A DNA stretch of 64,000 bases from Siminovitchia sediminis (lineage in GTDB: Bacteria > Bacillota > Bacilli > Bacillales > Bacillaceae_C), in contig NZ_JBHUEO010000013.1 in the NCBI RefSeq assembly GCF_042680885.1, positions 73,946-137,945 on the forward strand, given 5' to 3'. The translations under genes and the position numbers were made by a program. This document shows, one piece after another, positions 1 through 7,775 of the stretch. Within the stretch, counting starts at the first letter, position 1, and every line of letters begins with the position of its first letter. The notes beneath the pieces are model-generated. The model did no database searches. It had not been told where the DNA came from and saw nothing but the letters and a program-made list of their open reading frames with translations.

Positions 1-131
1 AATCTCTTCACGCCGACGGCTTTGAATTTAAAATTACTGAATTGGACGGCCATCAAATCCAGTTCGTGGAAGTGTGCCAGTTGAAAAAAGATCAAGCTGT
101 GGAGCAGCAAAGCGAAGAAGGAGCTATATAA
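1..131 (+). CDS. C-terminal end of a gene entering from the left (possible CorC/HlyC-type domain)
   Basis: The third forward frame is open from the window edge to a TAA at 129-131 and encodes the last 42 residues of a protein. The segment ADGFEFKITELDGHQIQFVEV, followed by a charged Gln/Glu-rich tail, resembles the final strands of the CorC/HlyC transporter-associated domain found at the C-terminus of CNNM/hemolysin-like membrane proteins. This resemblance is recalled, not searched, so the family is tentative. A strong intrinsic terminator starts seven bases after the stop, which supports this as a true gene end. The start and most of the protein lie outside the window. Confidence 0.6.
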   Translation, partial: SLHADGFEFKITELDGHQIQFVEVCQLKKDQAVEQQSEEGAI

Positions 132-137
132 ACTGGG

Positions 138-160
138 CGGAGGGAAACCTCCGTCTTTTT
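138..160 (+). terminator. Intrinsic terminator of the upstream gene
   Basis: A 6-bp stem CGGAGG/CCTCCG closed by a GAAA tetraloop is followed by TCTTTTT. It lies directly after the stop codon at 129-131, a textbook Rho-independent terminator on the plus strand. Confidence 0.88.
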
Positions 161-164
161 GTTA

Positions 165-725
165 TTTCAAATCCATTCCTCTTGGTGCCCGGCCTTGATG
201 GTTCAATGTTTGTTGGGCAGCCATCTCTATTTAAAAGGCGGTTTTCGGAGTGTCGCGGTTTGCATGGGTCATGATTCATGCGGCGGCCATTTTCAGTTCA
301 GGTCGGCCTGCACGGAAGTCATTGAAATTCTAAGCGCCCAATTCCAGCAGACCGCAGCTTGTTTGGCAGTCCTGGACGGCTCCAGGCGCCCAATTTCAAG
401 GCAACACCATGTATTAGGTAGTCAGGAACTATTCAATGCGCCCAATCCCATGGAATTGCCACTTTTTTGGGCTCTTAGCACTTCCCCCTGTTGTTCATCG
501 CTTGTTCGGACCGCCCCCCATTCGAAGCGCAGATTGTGCCCGGTTTGCATGTAGTCATTCGGTTATTCAACCCGTCCTATCCAATACCAAATACCGCCAT
601 CTAATTGGCAGCCATGTCTCATTTAATGGCCCCAAACCCAATGCACCTCCATCTAATCAGCACTATTCCTTATTTAATCCGGCCATTTTCAATCCTTTCC
701 CTCCTGTATTTATAAGCTCTTGAAC
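165..725. repeat. Gene-free stretch with degenerate short repeats
   Basis: About 560 bp without a credible gene: the open frames here have no ribosome binding sites and show odd composition. Recurrent degenerate words include GCGCCCAATT / GCGCCCAATC (near 339, 388 and 437), GGCAGCCAT followed by a CTCATTTAA-like tail (near 217 and 608) and CCATCTAATTG / CCATCTAATC (near 597 and 650). They recur roughly every 20-50 bp. The pattern recalls the decayed arrays elsewhere in the window, but the words differ from the GGACAGTA family. Confidence 0.45.
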
Positions 726-727
726 CA

Positions 728-756
728 TTGACATCATATATGATTTCAAATATGAT
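728..756 (+). promoter_or_regulatory. Sigma-A promoter of the GntR regulator
   Basis: A consensus -35 TTGACA (728-733) is separated by 17 bp from TATGAT (751-756). The predicted transcription start is about 6-8 bases after the -10, that is at or beside the first ATG at 763, so the mRNA would have essentially no 5' leader. The palindrome ATCATATATGAT (733-744) overlaps the -35 and the spacer, so binding there would block polymerase. Confidence 0.75.
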
Positions 757-767
757 AAACATATGAT
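733..767. promoter_or_regulatory. Putative GntR autoregulatory operator
   Basis: ATCATATATGAT at 733-744 is a perfect 12-bp palindrome. The half-site ATATGAT recurs at 738-744, 750-756 and 761-767, so three copies are spaced 11-12 bp apart on roughly one DNA face. The same palindrome occurs at 1562-1573 in the promoter of the adjacent catabolic gene. Two copies in one small regulon, each on a promoter, point to the binding site of the adjacent GntR protein. This is an inference. Confidence 0.65.
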
Positions 768-1434
768 GAAAGAGAATAAACAACAGAGAGCCTATCGGAT
801 TATTAAGTCACGGATTGTTGAAAAGGTGTATGCACCTGACCAGAGGATTGTCATTGACCAGCTGGCAAAAGAATTGCAGACGAGTTCGATTCCGATCAGG
901 GAAGCGATCCGGCAGTTGGAGGCAGAAGGGCTTATTGAGTACAAGCGGAATATCGGTCCCGTGGTAGCACCCATCAATGAGTCGGAATATTACGAGAACC
1001 TTCAATTGCTGGCTGTCCTTGAAGGGTATGCGGTTGCTTCCTGTGCCCGCAATTTCCCTGCTGCCAAAATTTTAAAGCTGAAAGAGAAAAATAAACAGAT
1101 GAAGGAGGCATTGGAAGACTTTGATTTTATCGCTTTTGCGAAGCTGAATGAGGAATTTCATTACATCATTTATGAAGAAAATACGAATAAGATCCTCATT
1201 GAAACCATTAAAACCATATGGAAACGTCTGCACGCCATCAGGGGAATCGGATCTACCTTGTATTCAGGAAGGGTAAAAGAGTCCATTAAAGAACATGAGG
1301 AGATTATCTCGCTTCTTGAGAAAAAAGCAGATCCGCAAACGGTAGAAGAAGTGGTGCGCCTGCATAAATTCCGTACAGCAGAAGATTTCGAAAGACGCCG
1401 TTCCTTGAATGCCGGTACGACTGTCGAGAGCTAA
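763..1434 (+). CDS. GntR-family (FadR/FCD-type) transcriptional regulator of the hpa cluster
   Basis: A 223-residue protein. The N-terminal winged helix covers residues 5-70 (AKELQTSSIPIREAIRQLEA is the characteristic GntR helix-turn-helix), followed by an all-helical FCD-like effector domain with the usual acidic and histidine residues (for example NEEFHYIIYE). Such regulators typically sense an organic acid intermediate and repress a catabolic operon. The DNA-binding domain begins at once after MMKENK, so a downstream start is not possible, yet no ribosome binding site precedes 763. With the promoter ending at 756, this suggests leaderless translation. It is transcribed alone, with its own terminator, ahead of the hpa genes. 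The likely ligand is 4-hydroxyphenylacetate or a ring-cleavage product, which is not visible in the sequence. Confidence 0.88.
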   Translation: MMKENKQQRAYRIIKSRIVEKVYAPDQRIVIDQLAKELQTSSIPIREAIRQLEAEGLIEYKRNIGPVVAPINESEYYENLQLLAVLEGYAVASCARNFPAAKILKLKEKNKQMKEALEDFDFIAFAKLNEEFHYIIYEENTNKILIETIKTIWKRLHAIRGIGSTLYSGRVKESIKEHEEIISLLEKKADPQTVEEVVRLHKFRTAEDFERRRSLNAGTTVES

Positions 1435-1470
1435 GAAACAGAATAGATCATCCTGTTTCTTTCTTTTTTT
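1434..1470 (+). terminator. Terminator after the GntR gene
   Basis: The stem AGAAACAG (1434-1441) / CTGTTTCT (1453-1460) has an 11-nt loop and is followed by TTCTTTTTTT. It overlaps the stop codon of the regulator gene and separates it from the catabolic operon. Confidence 0.82.
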
Positions 1471-1544
1471 ATAAAAATAAATGTGTATTGATCAGGAGAT
1501 AAAAAAAGTGTTGTAAGCGATTACCTAAAAATTTATAAAAACGT

Positions 1545-1574
1545 TTGACATTATATATGTAATCATATATGATT
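1545..1574 (+). promoter_or_regulatory. Operator-covered sigma-A promoter of the hpa operon
   Basis: TTGACA (1545-1550), a 17-bp spacer and TATGAT (1568-1573) form a near-consensus promoter. The palindrome AATCATATATGATT (1561-1574) sits over the -10 box. Its core is identical to the 733-744 palindrome in front of the regulator gene. Expected behaviour: strong transcription of the DapA-like and hpa genes, blocked by the GntR protein until an inducer binds. Confidence 0.78.
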
Positions 1575-1624
1575 TAACTGTTCAGAAAATTAACCCACCT
1601 TAAAAAATGTAGGAGGTTGAAGAT

Positions 1625-2554
1625 TTGATGCCATCTTATAAAGAAGCAAAGGAAAGATTCAGAGGGTCTATTGCTCCGGTAGTCACTCCTTTCCATGAAG
1701 ACGAAAGCCTTGACCTGGAGACATTTAAAAGACTGATTGATTGGCAGATTGAAAGCGGAAGCCATGGGATCTCCGTTACCGGTACGAGCGGTGAGCCCAG
1801 CTCGCTGACAGTTGAAGAAAGAGAGATTGTCATGGAGACTGCAATGAAAGCGGTTGCCGGGCGTGTTCCGTTCCTTCCCGGGACCGGATCTGTGAACCAT
1901 AACGAAGCGATGAGACTGACAAAAGCTGCACAGGAAATGGGTGCAGACGGAGCCATGGTGATCGTTCCTTATTACAATAAGCCAAACCAGCATGCATTGT
2001 ACAAACATTTTAAAACGATTGCCGATGCGGTCGATATTCCGATCATTCTCTATAATATCCCCGGAAGAACGGCTGTCAACCTGGAAGTGGAAACGATTGC
2101 ACGTCTTGCGGAGGATTGCCCGAACATTATCGGAATCAAGGAATCCAATAAAGACTTCGAACATGTCAACCGCGTACTGTTAAAAACAGGCCGTGATTTC
2201 AATCTGTATTCCGGTATTGAGCTTCTCTGCTATCCGATGCTTGCGATCGGCGGAGCAGGTCATATCAGTGCAACATCCAACGTTGCGCCTGCGCCTGTTG
2301 CTGAAATTTATAATGCGTGGGCAGAAGGCGATGTAAAGCGTGCGCAGGATATGCACTTTGAAATGATGGAACTGAATGACATTTTATTTAAGGATACAAA
2401 TCCTGCCGTCGCAAAAGCAGCGCTGGGCATGATGGGCAAAATTAAGCCGGTATTGCGTAAACCAATGGACATTCCTTCAGAAGAACTGCAAAAGGAGCTT
2501 CGCCAAGTATTGATCAATTATGGGATTGAATTAAAAGATCAAGTAAAGAACTAA
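1625..2554 (+). CDS. DapA/N-acetylneuraminate-lyase superfamily pyruvate lyase in the hpa cluster
   Basis: A 309-residue (beta/alpha)8 class I aldolase-type protein. Family landmarks are GTSGE (53-57), the catalytic tyrosine in YNIPGRT (Tyr143, with Arg148 as carboxylate-binding candidate) and the Schiff-base lysine in IGIKESN (Lys172). Housekeeping DapA makes tetrahydrodipicolinate from pyruvate and aspartate semialdehyde. Here the gene is first in a homoprotocatechuate operon that lacks hpaI, so a role as the pyruvate-releasing lyase that splits the final C7 diacid is more plausible. That role is an inference from context. Translation may start at TTG 1625 or ATG 1628, both served by AGGAGG at 1611-1616. 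Confidence 0.8.
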   Translation: MMPSYKEAKERFRGSIAPVVTPFHEDESLDLETFKRLIDWQIESGSHGISVTGTSGEPSSLTVEEREIVMETAMKAVAGRVPFLPGTGSVNHNEAMRLTKAAQEMGADGAMVIVPYYNKPNQHALYKHFKTIADAVDIPIILYNIPGRTAVNLEVETIARLAEDCPNIIGIKESNKDFEHVNRVLLKTGRDFNLYSGIELLCYPMLAIGGAGHISATSNVAPAPVAEIYNAWAEGDVKRAQDMHFEMMELNDILFKDTNPAVAKAALGMMGKIKPVLRKPMDIPSEELQKELRQVLINYGIELKDQVKN

Positions 2555-2569
2555 TATTTTTTTTAAAAA

Positions 2570-2589
2570 AAGGGAGGGGGTTCTCCCTT
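2570..2589 (+). other. Intercistronic hairpin between the DapA-like gene and hpaE
   Basis: AAGGGAG (2570-2576) can pair with CTCCCTT (2583-2589) across a 6-nt loop. No U-run follows, so it is better read as an RNA stability or processing hairpin, or a weak attenuator, than as a terminator. Confidence 0.4.
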
Positions 2590-2621
2590 GAACCGTCTCC
2601 TTACAAGGGAAGGTGATTTTT

Positions 2622-4139
2622 TTGTCACAAAAAACAGCAGCACAAACACAGTTGCGGAAACACGAAAAGCAATCGGATATCAAATTGTATATTAACGGCC
2701 AGTTTATAGAACCCGCGAGCGGAGTCTATTTCGATAATCGCAGCCCATTTACAAATGAAGTGATTAACCGCGTAGCAGAAGGGCGCAAAGCAGATATTGA
2801 CAAATCTGTTCAGGCTGCCAAACGAGCTTTTAAAGAAGGGTCTTGGGGCACAATGAAAGTGTCCGAGCGAATGAAGTATATTGAAAGAATTGCAGATTTA
2901 ATCGACGAAGAGGCAGAAGAATTGTCGTATCTGGAATCCTTGGATACCGGACTGCCCATCGCGCAGACAAGAAACATGGCAGCACGTGCAGCGGAAAACT
3001 TCCGCTTCTATTCCCGCATGGTGCAGACAAGAATGCACGGAGAAGCATACTTGCAAGACAGCGAGTTTGTCAACTACACAGTGTACAGCCCGCTTGGGGT
3101 GGTAGGGCTGATTACGCCATGGAACGCACCGTTCATGCTGACCACCTGGAAAATAGCGCCTGCACTGGCAACCGGAAACACGGTGGTATTAAAACCGGCT
3201 GAGTTGTCACCGCTTACAGCCAACAAACTGGCAGAAATTATTCAAAAGGCTGAACTTCCCGAAGGTGTGTTCAACATTGTACACGGATACGGGGAAACCG
3301 CAGGTGCAGCGCTTGTTGCTCACCCCGATGTAGAAGCGATCTCATTTACAGGCGAGACGGTAACGGGATCGATCATTATAAAAAATTCAGCCGATACGCT
3401 GAAAAAGACTTCTATGGAACTGGGTGGAAAATCACCCCTCATTGTGTTTGATGATGCGGACCTTGACCGCGCGCTTGATGCGGCTGTCTGGGGGATATTT
3501 TCCTTTAACGGTGAACGCTGCACTTCCAACTCGAGAGTATTTTTACACAAAAACATTAAGGACCAATTTGTTCAAGCCTTAAAAGAAAGGGTCCAAAAAA
3601 TTAAGATTGGCGACCCGATGGATGCTTCGACACAATTGGGACCGCTCATCAGCCTGGAGCATTTTGAAAAAGTATCAGGCTATATTGAACTGGCAAAGGA
3701 AGAAGGGTGCGAAGTGGTACAGGGTACGGTTCCTGAACAGTTCAAAGCAGGAAACTATGTCCCTCCGACCTTGCTGTTAAATGCAACAAACGACATGAGG
3801 GTGTGCCAGGAAGAGATCTTCGGACCGGTGATGGCGGTCATTGAGTTTGAATCAGAAGAAGAGGTTGTTAAAGCCGCCAACGATGTGAAATATGGCCTGG
3901 CAGGTTTCGTATGGACGAATGACATTAAACGCGGCCACCGCGTGGCACAGGCTGTCGAAGCAGGAATGCTGTGGATCAATGCCCAGAACGTGCGGGATCT
4001 CAGAATTCCGTTTGGCGGAATGAAGGCAAGCGGAATCGGACGGGAAGGCGGACATTACGCCATCATGGAATTTTATACAGAGCCAAAAGTGATCCATGTC
4101 GCCATTGGAGACCACCTTATTCCGCAATTCGGAAAATAA
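2622..4139 (+). CDS. hpaE: 5-carboxymethyl-2-hydroxymuconate semialdehyde dehydrogenase
   Basis: An NAD-dependent aldehyde dehydrogenase of about 505 residues, the usual HpaE length. It shows the ALDH fold markers: PWNAPF oxyanion region, KPAELSP cofactor lysine, the ELGGKSP segment with its general-base Glu, the catalytic cysteine in FNGERCTSNSR, and EEIFGPV near the C-terminus. It oxidises the semialdehyde made by HpaD to the dicarboxylic acid. The frame is open from GTG 2613, but the sequence AAGGTGAT just before it is a better ribosome binding site for TTG 2622, which is used here. It lies between the DapA-like gene and hpaB, in one transcription unit. Substrate assignment depends on the cluster context. 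Confidence 0.87.
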   Translation: MSQKTAAQTQLRKHEKQSDIKLYINGQFIEPASGVYFDNRSPFTNEVINRVAEGRKADIDKSVQAAKRAFKEGSWGTMKVSERMKYIERIADLIDEEAEELSYLESLDTGLPIAQTRNMAARAAENFRFYSRMVQTRMHGEAYLQDSEFVNYTVYSPLGVVGLITPWNAPFMLTTWKIAPALATGNTVVLKPAELSPLTANKLAEIIQKAELPEGVFNIVHGYGETAGAALVAHPDVEAISFTGETVTGSIIIKNSADTLKKTSMELGGKSPLIVFDDADLDRALDAAVWGIFSFNGERCTSNSRVFLHKNIKDQFVQALKERVQKIKIGDPMDASTQLGPLISLEHFEKVSGYIELAKEEGCEVVQGTVPEQFKAGNYVPPTLLLNATNDMRVCQEEIFGPVMAVIEFESEEEVVKAANDVKYGLAGFVWTNDIKRGHRVAQAVEAGMLWINAQNVRDLRIPFGGMKASGIGREGGHYAIMEFYTEPKVIHVAIGDHLIPQFGK

Positions 4140-4160
4140 TTTAAAGGAGAGTGAAAAACG

Positions 4161-5636
4161 ATGCCAGCCAAGACAGGAAAAGAATACTTGGAACGTTTGA
4201 AAAAGGCGAACAACAATGTGTATATTCATGGTAAAAGAGTGGATGACGTCACTGAGCATCCGGCTTTCAAAGGGGTTACAAAATCCATGGCCCGCTTGTA
4301 TGATCTGCAATATGAAAAGCCGGAAAAAATGCTTTATACCTCTCCTGCCAGTGGAGACCCGGTCGGCATGACGTATAAGATCCCGGAAACCATTGACGAC
4401 TTGATTGCGCGCCGTGAAGCTATCCAGGAGTGGGCACGTACATCCGGAGGAATGATGGGGCGGGCGCCGGACTACATGAATGCGGAAGTGATGGCCACTG
4501 GAGCAGCCGCTGACTTCTTTGCCGAAGCGGATCCCAGTTTCGCCGAAAACGCGAGAAAGTATTACGAGTTTGCACGTGAAAATGACCTGAGCTTGACCCA
4601 CACACTGATTCATCCGCAGGTGAACCGCGCAAAGGCACAGGCAGAGCAGAAAGATGCCAATGTGGCACTTCACCTTGTTGAAAAAAGAAGCGACGGAATT
4701 ATTGTGGACGGTGTTCGATTGCTGGCGACGCAGGGCGGCATTACAGATGAACTCATCGTCTTTCCGTCCACGGTGAACAAATCTGATACAAAAGATGATC
4801 CGTATTCATTGGCCTTTGCTATTCCAAACAATACAAAAGGGCTGAAATTCCTCAGCCGTGAATCGTTCGACTACGGCAAATCCACTTGGGATCATCCGCT
4901 TGCTTCCCGCTTCGAAGAAGGGGACGCGATCGTATCGTTCGACAATGTATTTGTCCCGTGGGAGCGCGTGTTTGTCTGCGGGAATGCGTCGATCTGCAAC
5001 CGCACGTTTAAAGAAACAAACGCGGTTGTTCATATGTCACATCAAGTCGTATCGAAAAATATAGTGAAAACTGAATTTGTCCTTGGCGTGGCTTTAAGCA
5101 TTATGGAAGCAATCGGCATAGATCAATTCCAGCACGTACAGGATAAAGGCGCTGAAATTATGCTTGTCCTTGAAACGATGCGTTCGCATATGTACCGGGC
5201 TGAACATAACGCAAAAATCGATCGATGGGGCGTCATGACCCCGGATTTCACAGCGCTGGACGCAGCGCGCAACTGGTACCCGCGCATCTATCCCCGCCTG
5301 TCTGAAATCATCCGTATCCTGGGAGCATCCGGCCTGATGGGAATCCCGACACACGACGACTTTGCCCATGAAGAAATCGGACCTATCCTCGAGCGCGGCC
5401 TTCAAGGCAAGAACTTGAACGGCTACGAGCGTGTCCAGCTGTTCAGATTGGCTTGGGATATGACTCTCAGTTCATTTGGTGCCAGACAGACGCACTATGA
5501 ATATTACTTCTTCGGCGATCCGATCCGCATGGGTATGACCTATTTCAATGGATATGAAAAAGACACATACAAAGAATTCGTATCGGAGTTTCTGAAAAAT
5601 GAAACGTCATCCAAGCCGGATTTTATGAAAGCATAG
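4161..5636 (+). CDS. hpaB: 4-hydroxyphenylacetate 3-monooxygenase, oxygenase component
   Basis: A 491-residue FADH2-dependent two-component monooxygenase that ortho-hydroxylates 4-hydroxyphenylacetate to homoprotocatechuate. The N-terminal GKEYLERLKK and the motif GRAPDYMNA are diagnostic. Arg101, Tyr105 and His147 align with the substrate-binding Arg, Tyr and His described for the Thermus enzyme. The C-terminal GDPIRMGMTYFNGYEK is also typical. AAAGGAG stands seven bases before the ATG. It needs reduced flavin from HpaC, encoded two genes downstream. Length and motifs match the HpaB family well. Related chlorophenol and phenol hydroxylases share the fold, but the surrounding homoprotocatechuate genes make this assignment firm. 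Confidence 0.93.
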   Translation: MPAKTGKEYLERLKKANNNVYIHGKRVDDVTEHPAFKGVTKSMARLYDLQYEKPEKMLYTSPASGDPVGMTYKIPETIDDLIARREAIQEWARTSGGMMGRAPDYMNAEVMATGAAADFFAEADPSFAENARKYYEFARENDLSLTHTLIHPQVNRAKAQAEQKDANVALHLVEKRSDGIIVDGVRLLATQGGITDELIVFPSTVNKSDTKDDPYSLAFAIPNNTKGLKFLSRESFDYGKSTWDHPLASRFEEGDAIVSFDNVFVPWERVFVCGNASICNRTFKETNAVVHMSHQVVSKNIVKTEFVLGVALSIMEAIGIDQFQHVQDKGAEIMLVLETMRSHMYRAEHNAKIDRWGVMTPDFTALDAARNWYPRIYPRLSEIIRILGASGLMGIPTHDDFAHEEIGPILERGLQGKNLNGYERVQLFRLAWDMTLSSFGARQTHYEYYFFGDPIRMGMTYFNGYEKDTYKEFVSEFLKNETSSKPDFMKA

Positions 5637-5648
5637 GGGGGAAATCGG

Positions 5649-6632
5649 ATGGAATTTAACATTATCCGCTGTGCACGAACCGTGCTGCATGTAACCAATT
5701 TGGAAGCGTCCAGAAAGTTTTATGTAGATACACTTGGTTTTATTGAAACAGAATCAGATGCAGAGAACTTGTACCTGAGAGGACTGGAAGAGCATAACCA
5801 CCACAGCCTCCATTTAAAGAAAGGAAAAAAGCCGGTCGTTGAAGCGCTTGGCTATAAAGTATCATCAGAGGCTGACCTGGATGCCTTGGAACAATTTTTT
5901 ACTGCAAAAGGTTATCAAACGAAGTGGATCAAAGAAGGAGAGCAGCATGCCATGGGGCGGGCCCTCCGCGTACAGGATGTTTCGGGGCTGCCGCTCGAAT
6001 TTTATGCAAAAATGGAGCATGCAGAACGCCTTCTCCAGCGTTATGACCTCTATAGGGGCGCGCGTGTCCAAAGAATCGACCATTTTAACTGCATGGTCCA
6101 AGATGTGGAAAAAGCACAGGAATTTTATATGAAAGCTCTTGGATTTGCCTGCTCCGAATATACGGATACGAAAGAAGGCGACGTATGGGCTACGTGGCTC
6201 CACCGGAAGCAAACGGTTCATGATCAGGCTTTCATGAACGGGGTAGGACCGCGTCTGCATCATATCGGATTTTGGCTGCCGGATCCGCTCGCGCTGATCC
6301 ATACGTGCGACGTTCTTGCAGCTTCAGGATACGGAAAGAGCATTGAAAGGGGACCGGGCCGCCACGGATTATCCAACGCCTTTTTCCTATATGTCAGGGA
6401 TCCGGACGGACACCGCCTTGAGTTCTACAGCGGCGACTACTTGACGAGCGATCCGGACTTTAAGCCGATTCGCTGGGTTCTTGATGACCCGATGCGCCAG
6501 ACATTCTGGGGACATGAAGCGCCGGACAGCTGGTTCAACGAAGCATCCACTGTGTTGGATGTTACCAGCGGCAAAGAAGTGGAAACGAAAGAACCGAAGC
6601 TGGCAAAACGCAAGCCGGAGTTTATGATTTAA
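5649..6632 (+). CDS. hpaD: 3,4-dihydroxyphenylacetate (homoprotocatechuate) 2,3-dioxygenase
   Basis: A 327-residue type I extradiol ring-cleavage enzyme built from two vicinal-oxygen-chelate modules. The metal triad is visible in the second module: His145 (RIDHFN), His204 or His205 (RLHHIGFW) and Glu258 (HRLEFYSGDY). His191 (VHDQAF) matches the second-sphere acid-base His200 of the Brevibacterium fuscum enzyme. It uses Fe(II) or Mn(II) to open the catechol ring and give 5-carboxymethyl-2-hydroxymuconate semialdehyde, the HpaE substrate. The gene starts 12 bp after hpaB behind a GGGGGAAA site, consistent with co-translation. Confidence 0.93.
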   Translation: MEFNIIRCARTVLHVTNLEASRKFYVDTLGFIETESDAENLYLRGLEEHNHHSLHLKKGKKPVVEALGYKVSSEADLDALEQFFTAKGYQTKWIKEGEQHAMGRALRVQDVSGLPLEFYAKMEHAERLLQRYDLYRGARVQRIDHFNCMVQDVEKAQEFYMKALGFACSEYTDTKEGDVWATWLHRKQTVHDQAFMNGVGPRLHHIGFWLPDPLALIHTCDVLAASGYGKSIERGPGRHGLSNAFFLYVRDPDGHRLEFYSGDYLTSDPDFKPIRWVLDDPMRQTFWGHEAPDSWFNEASTVLDVTSGKEVETKEPKLAKRKPEFMI

Positions 6633-6657
6633 GCTTTTGATGAAGGGAGAGACGACC

Positions 6658-7116
6658 ATGGAGGACCGTCTGTTCAGAACTGCTATGGGTAAATTTGCAA
6701 CGGGAGTCACTGTCATCACCACCAAAGTGGGGGGAAACGTCCACGGCATGACGGCGAACGCGTTTATGTCCGTATCGCTGAACCCGAAACTTGTCCTCAT
6801 TTCCATCGGAGAAAAAGCGAACATGAACCGGCTCATCAAGCAATCCGGCAAATTTGCGGTCAGCGTCTTGAACGAAAGCCAGCAGGACCTGTCCGCCTAT
6901 TTTGCAGGACAGATTAAAGAGGAACGAGACGTTAAATTTGATACATTCAATCACATGCCGGTCATCAAAGATGCCTTGGTCAACCTGACGTGCAACGTAC
7001 ACGATGCCGTCATCGCCGGCGACCATACCTTGTATATCGGAGAAGTTACCGACCTCCGTGTCCAGGACGGAGAACCTCTTGGATTCTTTGAAGGCAAATA
7101 TAAAAAAGTGGTATAG
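6658..7116 (+). CDS. hpaC: Flavin reductase component of 4-hydroxyphenylacetate 3-monooxygenase
   Basis: A 152-residue flavin:NAD(P)H reductase of the HpaC/FMN-binding split-barrel family. The start FRTAMGKFATGVTVITT and the AGDHTLYIGEV segment with its conserved GDH are characteristic. It supplies reduced flavin to HpaB. The frame is open from TTG 6637, but AAGGGAG at 6644-6650 serves ATG 6658. It follows hpaD by 25 bp and is the last gene before a 600-bp repeat array. A GC-rich hairpin sits right after its stop. Confidence 0.9.
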   Translation: MEDRLFRTAMGKFATGVTVITTKVGGNVHGMTANAFMSVSLNPKLVLISIGEKANMNRLIKQSGKFAVSVLNESQQDLSAYFAGQIKEERDVKFDTFNHMPVIKDALVNLTCNVHDAVIAGDHTLYIGEVTDLRVQDGEPLGFFEGKYKKVV

Positions 7117-7129
7117 CCCCACGATCCTG

Positions 7130-7150
7130 CCCGTCCGCCGGGCGGACGGG
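7130..7150 (+). other. GC-rich hairpin after hpaC
   Basis: CCCGTCCG and CGGACGGG form an 8-bp perfect stem around CCGGG. No U-run follows, so it may be a weak terminator, a pause or a processing signal between the hpaBDC and hpaGF parts of the cluster. The repeat array begins about 17 bases later, and its first unit (GGCGGACAGTA) resembles the 3' arm GGCGGACGGG. Confidence 0.5.
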
Positions 7151-7164
7151 ATGTGTTGTAAGCA

Positions 7165-7740
7165 GGCGGACAGTAAATTTCTATATTGGCCGGTATTTCT
7201 GTTTCTCTACAGTAATTCAGGAAAGTGGAGAGTATTGGGTAGTAATTTCGCTTCAATGGACAGTATTGCGAGAGAGTGGACAGTAAATTCAGAGTCGGCC
7301 AGTATTTTTTTGGCGAGTAATTCTGCAAAATGAAGAGTAACAAGTCCAAGTTGGATAGTAATTCATTTCCTTGGCGAGTAATTCAGGAAAGTGGAGAGTA
7401 ACAGGTCTGAATTAGATAGTAATTCATTTCTTTGATAAGTTATTTCAGTAAAACGGGCAGAAAGGGTCTGCGTTGGATAGGTAATCTGGATCTCGGGACA
7501 GTTTCTTAGAAAAATGGCTGTGATGGTCTGAGTCGGCGGGTAATTCCATTTCTCGGGCAGTATTTCATGAAATACGGACAGGAACAGGTCTAAGTTGGCC
7601 GGTACATGGTGCCCCGATAGTACTTAGAAAAACGGCCGGTATTTCAGAAACAAGAAAAGTCACTGGCTCGAGCTGGACAGTATTCCAAGAGCATGGATAA
7701 TAAAGTCCTCAATGGGCCGACAGTTCCAAATCTTGGACTA
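7165..7740 (+). repeat. Degenerate 20-21 bp repeat array (GGACAGTA family) with 61-bp super-repeat
   Basis: About 28 units, each about 20 bp, carry a core like GGACAGTATT or GGCGAGTAATTC. From about 7336 to 7640 the units alternate in a fixed A-B-C order: A resembles AGTAACAGGTCTGAGTTGGA, B resembles AGTAATTCATTTCTTTGGCG and C resembles AGTAATTCAGGAAAGTGGAG. A-type units start near 7336, 7397, 7459, 7520 and 7580, a higher-order period of 60-62 bp. No credible gene overlaps. The array separates hpaC from hpaG within the pathway cluster. Confidence 0.75.
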
Positions 7741-7775
7741 AATTTTATAAAAAATAAGAATGGAGGAGAGAGCGC

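Noticed and set aside
159..723. Overlapping plus-strand ORFs of 95-131 codons before the GntR gene
   Set aside because: No ribosome sites, Cys/Pro/Ser-rich composition, and overlapping frames within a repeat-like region.
1574..2164. 196-codon minus-strand ORF antisense to the DapA-like gene
   Set aside because: Shadow frame; the plus-strand gene has conserved catalytic motifs and a strong ribosome site.
3852..4673. 273-codon minus-strand ORF antisense to hpaE and hpaB
   Set aside because: It is a shadow of two well-identified genes, with His/Cys-rich unnatural composition.
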